DNA from: Oscillibacter valericigenes
Lineage (GTDB): Bacteria; Bacillota; Clostridia; Oscillospirales; Oscillospiraceae
Reading direction: 5' to 3'
Assembly (NCBI RefSeq): GCF_021531915.1
Contig: NZ_JAFBIV010000004.1
Coordinates: forward strand, 96,761 to 160,760
Length of the DNA: 64,000 nucleotides
This document shows, one piece after another, positions 18,218 to 26,334 of this stretch (its first letter is position 1; every line of letters starts with the position of its first letter). The notes beneath the pieces are model-generated. The model did no database searches. It was not told the origin of the DNA and worked only from the letters and a program-made list of their open reading frames with translations. The translations under genes were made by a program, and so were the position numbers.

Positions 18218-18246
18218 ATTTTACGGCAAAGTCCCCTGTATTTCAA
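18218..18246 (-). promoter_or_regulatory. Promoter of the rarD-rsmD-coaD operon
   Basis: TTGAAA (18241-18246), 17-bp spacer, TAAAAT (18218-18223) on the minus strand. It lies back to back with the promoter at 18260-18288. Confidence 0.7.
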
Positions 18247-18259
18247 TAGTTTTTTGGAC

Positions 18260-18288
18260 TTGTACTTTACAAAAGAATCGTATATAAT
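18260..18288 (+). promoter_or_regulatory. Promoter of the Asp23-like / DAK2 operon
   Basis: TTGTAC (18260-18265), 17-bp spacer, consensus TATAAT (18283-18288). Confidence 0.75.
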
Positions 18289-18363
18289 AAAAATCTAAAA
18301 GTACGCATATCCCCGGAAGTGATTCCACTTCCTTTTCAAATCCAGGAAAGAAAGGACGTTCTC

Positions 18364-18714
18364 ATGATCCAATTCAAGTCTGAACAAGGTGAGATCTCCG
18401 TCAGCAGCGCCGTGTTTTCCAACATTGCCGGCATCGCCGCCACCAACTGCTTCGGCGTCAAGGGCATGGCCTACCGCTCCATGACCGACGGTCTGGTCCA
18501 TCTGCTGCGCCGCGAGGCCATGAGCAAGGGCGTCAGCATCACATATCACGACGACAACTCCATCTCCATCGAGCTCCACATCATCGTGGAGAACGGTGTC
18601 AACCTTCCCGCGGTCTGCCGCTCCATCATGAACGAGGTCCGCTATGTAGTGACCCGCAACACCGGCGTGACCGTCAAGGCCGTGGACGTGTGCGTGGACT
18701 CCATGACCCTGTAA
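18364..18714 (+). CDS. Asp23/Gls24 family protein (YloU-like)
   Basis: Small cytoplasmic protein of 116 residues with the Asp23 fold: GEISVSSAVFSNIAGIAATNC, a central ITYHDDNSISIELHIIVENG strand pair, and VTVKAVDVCVDSM. I chose ATG 18364 for its position after AAGAAAGGA; an ATG at 18319 is in frame but unsupported. It precedes the DAK2 gene by 15 nt, the conserved yloU-yloV arrangement. Confidence 0.88.
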   Translation: MIQFKSEQGEISVSSAVFSNIAGIAATNCFGVKGMAYRSMTDGLVHLLRREAMSKGVSITYHDDNSISIELHIIVENGVNLPAVCRSIMNEVRYVVTRNTGVTVKAVDVCVDSMTL

Positions 18715-18729
18715 GGAGGAGCTGAACCA

Positions 18730-20424
18730 ATGAACGAACAGATCACCGGCGCGCTGTTTAAGCAGATGGTGCTGCACGGCGCCGCCGCCATTACCGCCCA
18801 GAAGCAGGCTATCAACGACCTGAACGTGTTCCCCGTCCCCGACGGTGACACCGGCACCAATATGTCCATGACCATCGCCACCGCCGTGGCGGAGCTCCAT
18901 AAGATCACCCCCGCCACCCTGGACCAGGCGGCCTCTGTCACCGCCTCCGCCCTGCTGCGGGGTGCCCGGGGCAACTCCGGCGTCATCCTCTCCCTACTGT
19001 TCCGGGGCATGTCCAAGGGGCTGAAAGGCAAGGAGACCGCTGACGCCACCACTTTCGCCGCCGCCATGCAGGAGGGCGTTTCCGCCGCCTACAAGGCGGT
19101 CATGAAGCCCGCCGAGGGTACCGTTCTGACCGTTTCCCGTCTGGCCGCCAAGCGGGCTGTGGATGTGGCCGCCGAGGGCGTGACCGATCTGGAGGCCGTT
19201 TTGGAAGAGGCCATCCGGGAGGGCTATGACGCCCTGGCCCAGACCACCGACATGAACCCCGTGCTGAAAAAAGCCGGCGTGGTGGACGCCGGCGGCAAGG
19301 GCTATCTGCTGATCCTGGAGGGCATGCTGGCCGAGATGCGGGGCGATCCCATGCCCGAGTTGGAGGAGACCGCCCAGACCCAGGAGAAGGCCGACTTCGC
19401 CGCCCTCTCTGAAGAGGATATCACCTTCACCTTCGACACCGTGTTCATCGTCCGCAAGATCCAGCCCGATGTGGACCTGGAGCCTTTCCGGGAGTACCTG
19501 AACAGCATCGGCGACAGTCTGGTGATCGGCGAGGACGACGACGCCTTCAAGGTCCATGTCCATACCGACATCCCCGGCAGCGCTCTGAACGAGGCCCAGA
19601 AGTACGGCACCCTGGAGCTGGCCAAGATCGAGAACATGCGCACCCAGGCGGAGGACCTGGCCGCCGGACGGCAGGCCCAGAGCACCGATGACCTGGAGTC
19701 TGTGGAGGCGGAGCTGGAAGCCGCTCCCGCTCATGAGGGCGGCCATGTGGTGGCCGCTCCCGAGAAGAAGTACGGTTTCCTGGCGGTCTGCGCCGGCGAC
19801 GGTCTGGCAGCCGTGTTCCAGGACCTGGGCGCCGACGGCGTGGTGTCCGGCGGGCAGACCATGAACCCCTCCACCGAGAGCATTCTGGAGGGCGTGGACA
19901 AGATCCCCGCCGAGGTGGTGTTCGTGCTGCCCAACAACGGCAACATCATCATGGCCGCCCAGCAATGCGACGCCCTGACGGAGAAGACCGTCATCGTCAT
20001 CCCCACCAAGACCGTGCCCCAGGGCATCACCGCCATGATGAACGTGGACTTCGAGGCCCCCGAGGCAGCCGACATTACCGCCGCCATGGAGGAAAGCCTG
20101 TCCACCGTCACCACCGCCCAGATCACCTACGCCGCCCGGAACTCCGACTTTGACGGCTTCGACATCAAGGAGGGCGACTATCTGGCCCTGGAGGAGGGCA
20201 AGCTCTTCGGCACCGACACCTCTCTGGATTCCCTGCTGGAGAAGTTAGCCGCCGACGCCCTGGAGCGGGGCGCCACCTTCATCTCCCTGTACTACGGTGA
20301 GGACGTCTCCGAGGAAGACGCCCAGAAGGCAGCAGCCGCTTTCCAGGATGTGTGTCCCGACGCGGAGATCGCCGTCCTGCCCGGCGGACAGCCTGTTTAC
20401 TACTATATCATCTCTATGGAATAA
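18730..20424 (+). CDS. DAK2-domain protein, fatty acid kinase catalytic subunit-like (YloV/FakA)
   Basis: Members of this family phosphorylate fatty acids carried by a DegV-type protein (FakB), feeding exogenous acids into phospholipid synthesis. The 564 residues contain an N-terminal DAK2 kinase domain (about 1-200; VFPVPDGDTGTNMSMT is the nucleotide/metal loop and RGARGNSGVILSLL follows) and a C-terminal DegV-like region (about 310-564; PNNGNIIMAA and IPTKTVPQGI). The start follows AAGGAGGAGC. No degV gene lies in the window. Confidence 0.9.
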   Translation: MNEQITGALFKQMVLHGAAAITAQKQAINDLNVFPVPDGDTGTNMSMTIATAVAELHKITPATLDQAASVTASALLRGARGNSGVILSLLFRGMSKGLKGKETADATTFAAAMQEGVSAAYKAVMKPAEGTVLTVSRLAAKRAVDVAAEGVTDLEAVLEEAIREGYDALAQTTDMNPVLKKAGVVDAGGKGYLLILEGMLAEMRGDPMPELEETAQTQEKADFAALSEEDITFTFDTVFIVRKIQPDVDLEPFREYLNSIGDSLVIGEDDDAFKVHVHTDIPGSALNEAQKYGTLELAKIENMRTQAEDLAAGRQAQSTDDLESVEAELEAAPAHEGGHVVAAPEKKYGFLAVCAGDGLAAVFQDLGADGVVSGGQTMNPSTESILEGVDKIPAEVVFVLPNNGNIIMAAQQCDALTEKTVIVIPTKTVPQGITAMMNVDFEAPEAADITAAMEESLSTVTTAQITYAARNSDFDGFDIKEGDYLALEEGKLFGTDTSLDSLLEKLAADALERGATFISLYYGEDVSEEDAQKAAAAFQDVCPDAEIAVLPGGQPVYYYIISME

Positions 20425-20530
20425 GTTGTTTCAGGCGCTGAAACAGTTGAGCCGCAATGGATATACATGGAGTTTACTGCAAACCATGTACCACATCTGT
20501 ACCCCATAACCCTCTGCTGTGCAAAACAAA

Positions 20531-20575
20531 AGGCCCTCGATGGACTCAGAAATGAGCTCACTGAGGGCCTTTTTC
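20531..20575 (+). terminator. Terminator of the Asp23-like/DAK2 operon
   Basis: AGGCCCTC (20531-20538) pairs with GAGGGCCT (20563-20570), with inner CTCA/TGAG pairing, followed by TTTTT. A smaller hairpin, GTTTCAG / CTGAAAC, sits right after the DAK2 stop (20431-20447). Confidence 0.85.
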
Positions 20576-20626
20576 TGGTTATTTCGCATCCTGCCCCGCC
20601 GAAACCGCACCTTACCGGAACATCCC

Positions 20627-20655
20627 TTGCCTTTTCCTCCGCCATAGGCTATGCT
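20627..20655 (+). promoter_or_regulatory. Promoter of the LytTR/DUF3021 pair
   Basis: TTGCCT (20627-20632), 17-bp spacer, TATGCT (20650-20655). Confidence 0.55.
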
Positions 20656-20684
20656 CATCCTGTCAGCTGACGAAGGAGGAGATC

Positions 20685-21122
20685 ATGAAGATCACAGTGG
20701 AACACAAGGATGTGCCGGAAAACGAGATTGTGCTGCGCTGCCGAGAGTTGGACGACGAGATGCTCCACATCCTGGCGCTGCTTCGTTCCGGAATGCAAAC
20801 ACTCTGCGCCTTCACTGAAGAGCGGGAGGCCGTCTTCCTCTCCCCCCAGGAGGTGCTGTATGCCGAATCCATGGAGTAGAAGACCTGGCTCTACTGCGAG
20901 GGCGCAGTCTGGCGCACCGCCCTGACCCTGGCGGAGCTGGAGAGCCGGTACGAGCCTCTGGGTTTCTGCCGGGTGAGCCGGTCCATGGTGGTGAACCTCC
21001 ACGGCATCCGGCAGTTGAAAAGCTGCGCCGGGAGCCGCATCGAGGCCACCATGCGCAATGGAGAGAAGGTTCTGATCTCCCGGCACTACGGGCCGCTGCT
21101 GCGGGAGCGGCTTGGAATGTGA
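20685..21122 (+). pseudogene. LytTR-family DNA-binding regulator interrupted by an in-frame TAG
   Basis: The frame encodes a 145-codon protein typical of stand-alone LytTR regulators: an N-terminal helix-rich part (1-45), then LSPQEVLYAES and a LytTR domain with AVWRTALTLAELESRY, FCRVSRSMVVNLHGIRQL and GEKVLISRHY. Codon 65 (20877-20879) is TAG, cutting the protein exactly at the start of the LytTR domain. The frame is otherwise intact on both sides, so the change looks recent and single-base. The ribosome-binding site GAAGGAGGAG is intact. A DUF3021 gene follows at 15 nt, the standard partner. Confidence 0.8.
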
Positions 21123-21137
21123 AAAGGAGGATTATTT

Positions 21138-21572
21138 ATGAAGCAGTTTCTGCGTTTTTACTCTTGGGGCATGGAGGTCAAGCTCTACATGAGTCTGTAC
21201 ACCACTGCCCTCGTAGTCTTCCAGGGCATTACGGAGGCCCTCCAGGGTCGGTTCGCCGCCAGCGTGTGGATCATGCTGGAGATGCTGCTGGTCAGCTTTG
21301 TCTTTGCCGCCATCCAGTACGCGGTGCTGCCCGTAGGAAACTGGAGTTCCAAAAAGGGGCTGGCTGTGTGGGCCATCAGCGCCAATGTGCTGTATATCGG
21401 AGGTGCGCTGGTGTTCGGCTGGTTCCCCGGTGTTCCTCTCTGGGGGGACATCGTGCTGATTGCCATACTGGAAATCAGCCTATGGGCCATCTGGTTCGGC
21501 GAGCAGGTGGCCTGCTGGCGGGACACCCGGGCGCTGAACCGGAGTTTGCGGAAGTTCCAGCAGGAGAGATAA
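21138..21572 (+). CDS. DUF3021 membrane protein
   Basis: 144 residues with four hydrophobic helices (about 16-36, 45-65, 76-97 and 103-125) and a basic C-terminal tail. DUF3021 proteins are encoded next to LytTR regulators in Firmicutes and are thought to modulate them; no activity is established. The start follows AAAAGGAGG. With the LytTR gene broken, it may be orphaned. Confidence 0.8.
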   Translation: MKQFLRFYSWGMEVKLYMSLYTTALVVFQGITEALQGRFAASVWIMLEMLLVSFVFAAIQYAVLPVGNWSSKKGLAVWAISANVLYIGGALVFGWFPGVPLWGDIVLIAILEISLWAIWFGEQVACWRDTRALNRSLRKFQQER

Positions 21573-21605
21573 AAAGAGTGTCCGGGAATTCCCGGACACT
21601 CTTTT
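21572..21605. terminator. Bidirectional terminator between DUF3021 and the HD-domain gene
   Basis: A perfect palindrome, AAAAGAGTGTCCGGGAA and its complement, with A-run and T-run on the two sides; it serves both converging genes. Confidence 0.9.
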
Positions 21606-21609
21606 CTGT

Positions 21610-22194
21610 TTACAGCGCCTCTACGGCGGCGTTGACTGCTTCCTCGCAGGATCGCTGTGCCAGGATGGTCTTTTCCATCAGGTCCTCCAGGGTCCAGCCC
21701 AGGCGGTCGGCGCCGTCCTTGATGACATCCCGGGAGCAGCCGGCGGCGAACTTCTTGTCCTTGAACTTTTTCTTCAGGGAGCTGACCTCCATGTCCTGGC
21801 AGCTCTTGCTGGGCCGCATCCGGGCGGCGGCGCCGATGAGGCCCGTCAGCTCGTCCGCCGCGAAGAGGACCTTCTCCATCTCATGGGTAGGCTCCACGTC
21901 GCAGCACAGGCCGTAGCCGTGGGAGCAAACCGCATGGATGAACTCTTCGGAGCAGCCGATCTCCGCCAGCAGCTCCGGAGCCTTTTTGCAGTGCTCCTCC
22001 GGCCACTGTTCAAAGTCCACGTCGTGGAGCAGGCCCACGGTGGCCCAGAAGTCCGCGTCCTCGCCATAGCCCAGTTCATTGGCATACCAGCGCATGGTAC
22101 CCTCCACCGTCAGGGCGTGCTGGATGTGGAAGGGCTCAGCATTGTACTTTTTCAGCAGCGCCAGGGCTGCTTCTCTCTCGGGACAGGCTTTCAT
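21610..22194 (-). CDS. HD-domain hydrolase
   Basis: Predicted metal-dependent phosphohydrolase of 194 residues. The HD superfamily ligands are visible as H26 (FHIQHAL), H57-D58 in LLHDVDFEQW and a later SHGYG; the C-terminal half includes a conserved SSLKKKFKDKKFAAGCSRD stretch found in bacterial proteins annotated as HDIG hydrolases. Substrate unknown. It follows the DUF2461 gene by 17 nt. Confidence 0.82.
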   Translation of the reverse strand: MKACPEREAALALLKKYNAEPFHIQHALTVEGTMRWYANELGYGEDADFWATVGLLHDVDFEQWPEEHCKKAPELLAEIGCSEEFIHAVCSHGYGLCCDVEPTHEMEKVLFAADELTGLIGAAARMRPSKSCQDMEVSSLKKKFKDKKFAAGCSRDVIKDGADRLGWTLEDLMEKTILAQRSCEEAVNAAVEAL

Positions 22195-22211
22195 ACTCTC
22201 GATCTCCTTTT

Positions 22212-22892
22212 TTAAGCGTCCCTGGGATCAGGGTCTCCGTCCAGGGTCACAAAATAATCGTAATAGGGCAGCAGGAATGTAAACCCGGTCTTGAGCCGGT
22301 CTACCACTTCCCGGCTGAACAGTTCCTCCGTCAGCTTGTCATTGTGGCAGATGGCAAAGGACTTGGCCCGGTACCAGGGGGCCAGCAAATCCGAAGCAGG
22401 CTGGCTCCGGGGCTTTTTGTAGTCCGCCGTCTCCAGGACGAACTCCGTCTGTCCGTTCAGCGCCCGGGTCAGCTTTTCCATGGGTTTGGGGTCCCGATCC
22501 ATCCTGGCCCGGAGCTTAGCCATGGTCAGGGGCTTTGCCATATAGTAGCCCATGCCGTAACTCCACCCCTCCGGCATCAGTTCGAACCAGAAGGTGGGGT
22601 GGGCCGTCCACATCTCTGAGGGCTGCTCCACGGAGAACCACAGGCTCTCCTTATAGGGTCCCCGCCCGTGGAGACGGCGGGCATCCCGGTAGATGCGGCT
22701 TACCTTGCGGATGAGTCCCGCGTCGGGCCGCTTGTCCCGGATGAAGTCATATAGCTCGTCTCCCAGTTCCCGCATGGGCTGGTAGAACTGGGTCAGGTAA
22801 GTCTCCTTGTGGGCCTCAAACCAGGTCCGCTCGTTGTTGAATCGGATGCCCCACATGAAGTCCACAGTCTCGTCGGTAAATCCGGTAAACAT
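22212..22892 (-). CDS. DUF2461 (TIGR02453) family protein
   Basis: 226 residues with the family pattern: F-x-GF near the start, NNERTWFEAHKETY, RIYRDARRLHGRGPYKES and the aromatic WFELMPEGWSYGMGYY. Members are widespread and uncharacterised. The ATG at 22892 follows GAGGAG; the frame is open to 22937 through the promoter region. Confidence 0.82.
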   Translation of the reverse strand: MFTGFTDETVDFMWGIRFNNERTWFEAHKETYLTQFYQPMRELGDELYDFIRDKRPDAGLIRKVSRIYRDARRLHGRGPYKESLWFSVEQPSEMWTAHPTFWFELMPEGWSYGMGYYMAKPLTMAKLRARMDRDPKPMEKLTRALNGQTEFVLETADYKKPRSQPASDLLAPWYRAKSFAICHNDKLTEELFSREVVDRLKTGFTFLLPYYDYFVTLDGDPDPRDA

Positions 22893-22925
22893 GCTGGTCT
22901 CCTCGTTTTCTTCAAAATCAAAGCC

Positions 22926-22954
22926 AGTATAGCACAAAACCCTTCCCGGGGCAA
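22926..22954 (-). promoter_or_regulatory. Promoter of DUF2461 and the HD-domain gene
   Basis: TTGCCC (22949-22954), 17-bp spacer, TGC-TATACT (extended -10 at 22926-22931). The -35 abuts the terminator of the upstream gene. Confidence 0.7.
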
Positions 22955-22987
22955 CGAAAATGACCGGGGAAAAATTCCCCGGTCATT
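22955..22987 (-). terminator. Terminator of the cytidylate kinase-like gene
   Basis: Perfect 13-bp stem AATGACCGGGGAA / TTCCCCGGTCATT, followed by TTTTCG on the minus strand. Confidence 0.8.
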
Positions 22988-22999
22988 GGATCGCTTCAC

Positions 23000-23599
23000 C
23001 TATTCTTCGGCTTTGGCAGCCTCTACGATCATCTGCACGCACAGATCCACGCCCAGCTTGCCGCTGTCCAGCGTCAGGTCATAGTTGTGGCTGTCGCCCC
23101 ACTTCTTGTGGGTATAGTGCTCATAGTAGTTGCGGCGGCTGCTGTCCTTCTTGGCCATCAGCTTCTGCAGCTCCGTGGCGTTGGTGATGCCGGTCATCTC
23201 GCTGATACGTACCGCCCGGTGCAGGTCGTCGGCATGGATAAAGACATTCAGCGTCTCAATACCGCTCTCCCGCAGGATGTCGTCGGCACAGCGACCCAGA
23301 ATGACGCAGGGGCCCTTTTTGGCAAACTGCAGGATCACCGCCGTCTGCACCTCATGGATGACCTCCTGGGGGTCCCGGTAATGGACGCTGCTGGAGCAGA
23401 GGCTCTTCAGGAAGGTGCTGGCCTTGGAAACGTCTTCTTCTTCCTCCTGCACGACCTCGGTCTCGAACCCGCTGGCCCGCACCGTTTCCCGCACGATGTC
23501 CTTGTCATAGATCTCAATGCCCAGCTCCTGGGCCACACGCTTGCCGATGGTATGGCCGCCCGCGCCGTATTCGCGGCTGATGGTAATGACTTTGTTCAT
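23000..23599 (-). CDS. Cytidylate kinase-like family protein
   Basis: P-loop nucleoside-phosphate kinase fold, 199 residues. It begins ITISREYGAGGHTIGKRVAQELGIEIYDKDI, which is the hallmark of the cytidylate-kinase-like group (with GAGG in place of a classical Walker loop), and ends with a DLTLDSGKLGVD motif. True CMP kinase lacks this form, so the substrate is uncertain. The start follows ACAGGAGG. Confidence 0.85.
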   Translation of the reverse strand: MNKVITISREYGAGGHTIGKRVAQELGIEIYDKDIVRETVRASGFETEVVQEEEEDVSKASTFLKSLCSSSVHYRDPQEVIHEVQTAVILQFAKKGPCVILGRCADDILRESGIETLNVFIHADDLHRAVRISEMTGITNATELQKLMAKKDSSRRNYYEHYTHKKWGDSHNYDLTLDSGKLGVDLCVQMIVEAAKAEE

Positions 23600-23649
23600 T
23601 CGCTGCCTCCTGTTCCCACGCCCATGCGCGAAGGAAGTTTTACAACTTT

Positions 23650-23678
23650 ATCATACCACACTCTGCGGCCGTACGCAA
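23650..23678 (-). promoter_or_regulatory. Promoter of the cytidylate kinase-like gene
   Basis: TTGCGT (23673-23678), 17-bp spacer, TATGAT (23650-23655) on the minus strand. Confidence 0.65.
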
Positions 23679-23688
23679 CGGCGTTTTC

Positions 23689-24351
23689 TCAGCGCCGCAG
23701 ACTGCGCTCCAGCATCCGCAGCATGGTGTCCGCGTGGCGGTACTCGTCGGCGCTCAGTTCATCCAGCAGTCGTGCCAGGCAGGGGTCGGTGGTCCCCTCC
23801 GCCGCCCGGACGTAGTTCAGGCCGCCGCAGGCCTCCTCGTGATACCGCTCCCGCAGGGCCGCGCACCAGCCGGGCAGATAGATGCGGTCGCAGTGGATGG
23901 TGGGCCGGTAGCACTCCCCGGTGATCAGGAAATAGACTGCCATCAGCCGCCGGGCGTGACTGCCCTCGTCGGCGGCGATATCCCGCAGCTGCTGCCGTGC
24001 CCAGGAAGGCGCCTGCCTTGCCAACGTCTGGTAATACCGCTGGTCCGCCAGTTCTCCCTCCACGAAGCCCGTCAGCACCTCCAGCATCTCCGCCGCGGCG
24101 GAGCCCATGCAGCAGGGGTTCCGCTCCGCCCCGGGCAGGGTACTCTCCTGCAGGACCTGGGCGGGAGTCAGCGTCGTCTCCGGCGCCTGGGCCGGCTCCG
24201 TCCGGGAGACGGGCTCCGCAGGCTCCTTCTGGGCGCTGCTCCCCCGCCCGGGGCTGGGATAAGGCTCCAGTGTGGGCGCCACCCGCTGCCAGATGCGGTC
24301 ATACTGCCGGAAATCATATACCTCCGGATGATTCTGTGCACTCTGTTCCAT
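23689..24351 (-). CDS. Ferritin-like-domain protein
   Basis: 220 residues: a proline-rich low-complexity N-terminus (about 25-75), then a helical domain resembling rubrerythrin-type four-helix bundles, with metal-ligand-like EGELADQRYYQTLA, ADEGSHARRL, ERYHEEACGG and DELSADEYRHADTM. The EEx..H and ExxH patterns suggest a di-iron or degenerate site. Function unknown. Start 24351 follows AAAAGGAGGGACG. It is divergent from sufC. Confidence 0.65.
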   Translation of the reverse strand: MEQSAQNHPEVYDFRQYDRIWQRVAPTLEPYPSPGRGSSAQKEPAEPVSRTEPAQAPETTLTPAQVLQESTLPGAERNPCCMGSAAAEMLEVLTGFVEGELADQRYYQTLARQAPSWARQQLRDIAADEGSHARRLMAVYFLITGECYRPTIHCDRIYLPGWCAALRERYHEEACGGLNYVRAAEGTTDPCLARLLDELSADEYRHADTMLRMLERSLRR

Positions 24352-24475
24352 AGAGCGTCCCTCCTTTTCCCTCCAGTCTATGCCGGGGGACCTGCTGTCG
24401 TAACCTTCCCCGGTCATTGGGGTTGGTTTTTTCCGGAAAGCGGATAAAATAACCCTGAAACCCGGCGGGTAATGA

Positions 24476-24504
24476 TTGCATTTTCAGACAGTTTCTGCTA
24501 AAAT
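24476..24504 (+). promoter_or_regulatory. Promoter of sufCB
   Basis: TTGCAT (24476-24481), 17-bp spacer, TAAAAT (24499-24504). Confidence 0.65.
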
Positions 24505-24547
24505 AGTTGAGCTTGAGCATTTTTTCCACAAAAGGAGGTCCCATTCC

Positions 24548-25285
24548 ATGCTGGAACTGAAACACATCAGTTACTCCGTCCGCGAAGGCGACGAGCAGAT
24601 GGATATTCTGAAGGATATTTCCCTGACCATCGACGACCACAAGCTGGTGGTCTTCACCGGCCCCAACGGCGGCGGCAAGACCACCCTGGCCAAGATCATT
24701 ATGGGCCTGGTGACCCCCACCTCCGGCCAGATCCTCTGGAATGGCCAGGACGTCACCGACCTGACCATCACCGAACGTGCCCGCCTGGGCATCAGCTACG
24801 GCTTTCAGCAGCCTCCCCGCTTCAAGGGGCTGACGGTCCGGGACCTGCTGACCCTGGCCAGCGGCGACGAAAAGCTGTCCAAGGACAAGTGCTGCCAGTA
24901 CCTGACCCGGGTGGGCCTGTGCGCCAACGACTACCTGGAGCGGGAGGTGGACGTGTCCCTCTCCGGCGGCGAGGTGAAGCGCATTGAGATCGCGTCCATC
25001 CTGGCCCGCAACAGCCAGCTGATGATCTTCGACGAGCCGGAGGCCGGCATTGACCTGTGGTCCTTTGCCCGGCTGACGGAGACCTTTGAGCAGATCCACC
25101 GCACCGGCAAGGCCACCATGATCATCATCTCCCACCAGGAGCGCATCATCTCCCTGGCGGACGAGGTCATCGTGGTGGGCGACGGCACCATCCGCCACCG
25201 GGGCGCCGCGGCGGACATCCTGCCCCAGATCCTGGCGGACACCCTGGGCGGCTGCCCCGTACTGACAAAGGAGGTGAAGGCGTAA
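24548..25285 (+). CDS. sufC: Fe-S cluster assembly ATPase SufC
   Basis: ABC-type ATPase of the Suf scaffold, 245 residues. Walker A GPNGGGKTT, signature LSGGEVKRIE, Walker B LMIFDEPEAGID. The ATG at 24548 follows AAAGGAGG. It overlaps sufB by one base and no other suf gene is present, which matches the minimal two-gene (SMS-type) system of strict anaerobes. Confidence 0.93.
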   Translation: MLELKHISYSVREGDEQMDILKDISLTIDDHKLVVFTGPNGGGKTTLAKIIMGLVTPTSGQILWNGQDVTDLTITERARLGISYGFQQPPRFKGLTVRDLLTLASGDEKLSKDKCCQYLTRVGLCANDYLEREVDVSLSGGEVKRIEIASILARNSQLMIFDEPEAGIDLWSFARLTETFEQIHRTGKATMIIISHQERIISLADEVIVVGDGTIRHRGAAADILPQILADTLGGCPVLTKEVKA

Positions 25286-26208
25286 TGATGGAGAACGAGA
25301 TTGACCGCGAGCTTCTGGAAAAGATCGCGGACATGCTGGGCAAGCCCGTGGGCGCCTTCAACATCCGCAAGGACAGCGGCTGCGACGGCCGCCAGTCCAC
25401 TGAGCACATTGAGATCACCGGCAAGGAGGACAAGCCCGGCATCGATATCCGGGTGAAGGACGGCACCGTGGGCGAGACCTGCCACATCCCCGTCATCATC
25501 ACCAAGCCCGGTATCGAGGAAATGGTCTACAACGACTTTTTCATCGGCGAGAACTGCGATGTGAACATCGTGGCGGGCTGCGGTATCCACAACTGCGGCG
25601 ACCAGGCCAGCCGTCACGACGGCGTTCACACCTTCTATGTGGGAAAGAATTCCCATGTGAAGTACACGGAGAAGCACTACGGCGAGGGTGACGGCAAGGG
25701 CGGCAAGATCATGAATCCCCAGACTGTCGTGTATCTGGAAGATGGCGCCACCATTCAGATGGAGACCACCCAGATCCGGGGTATCGACTCCACCAAGCGG
25801 TACACCAAGATCGTGTGCGGCAAGGGCGCCGAGGCCATCATCACCGAGCGTCTGCTGACCCACGGCGACCAGATCGCCGAGAGCGACATGGAGATCGTGC
25901 TGGACGGCGAGGATTCCAAGGGACGGGTCATCTCCCGGTCCGTGGCCCAGGACCAGTCCAGCCAGGTGTTCTACCCCCGGATGGTGGGCAACGCCCAGTG
26001 CTTCGGCCATGTGCAGTGCGACTCCATCATCATGGGCGACGCCAAGATCAAGTCCATCCCGGCCATCACCGCCAACTGCACCGAGGCCCAGCTGGTCCAC
26101 GAGGCCGCTATCGGCAAGATTGCAGGAGACCAGCTGCTGAAGCTGGAGACCCTGGGCCTGACTCCCGAGGAAGCGGAGGAGTGCATCCTGAAGGGCTTCC
26201 TGGCATAA
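25285..26208 (+). CDS. sufB: SufB/SufD-family scaffold protein (minimal Suf system)
   Basis: Beta-helix scaffold for Fe-S assembly that pairs with SufC. 307 residues, much shorter than SufB of full Suf operons (about 470). Visible: ICRK-like N-terminal helix, a Cys-rich stretch CDVNIVAGCGIHNCGDQ, and the conserved core TEAQLVHEAAIGKIAGDQLLKLETLGLTPEEAEE. Two adjacent ATGs (25285, 25288) both fit the GGAGGTGAAGG site. Confidence 0.9.
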   Translation: MMENEIDRELLEKIADMLGKPVGAFNIRKDSGCDGRQSTEHIEITGKEDKPGIDIRVKDGTVGETCHIPVIITKPGIEEMVYNDFFIGENCDVNIVAGCGIHNCGDQASRHDGVHTFYVGKNSHVKYTEKHYGEGDGKGGKIMNPQTVVYLEDGATIQMETTQIRGIDSTKRYTKIVCGKGAEAIITERLLTHGDQIAESDMEIVLDGEDSKGRVISRSVAQDQSSQVFYPRMVGNAQCFGHVQCDSIIMGDAKIKSIPAITANCTEAQLVHEAAIGKIAGDQLLKLETLGLTPEEAEECILKGFLA

Positions 26209-26216
26209 ACACGAGC

Positions 26217-26246
26217 AAAACCCGGCTGTCAGTGACAGCCGGGTTT
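26217..26246 (+). terminator. Terminator of sufCB
   Basis: AAAACCCGGCTGTCA pairs with TGACAGCCGGGTTTT around G, ending in TTTT. Confidence 0.9.
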
Positions 26247-26301
26247 TCTGCGCTTTGCTTTGGAGGCTCCGGAACAGAGGCGTCCCAATCAGGCTAATAC
26301 A

Positions 26302-26331
26302 AAAGCGGAGGAGTATTCGCTCCTCCGCTTT
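26302..26331 (-). terminator. Terminator of rny
   Basis: 12-bp stem AAAGCGGAGGAG / CTCCTCCGCTTT (26302-26313, 26320-26331), followed by TTTGTATT on the minus strand. Confidence 0.8.
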
Positions 26332-26334
26332 GCA

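Noticed and set aside
20877..20879. TAG as a pyrrolysine codon
   Set aside because: A LytTR regulator has no known need for pyrrolysine and no pyl genes are visible; a nonsense mutation or base error is simpler.
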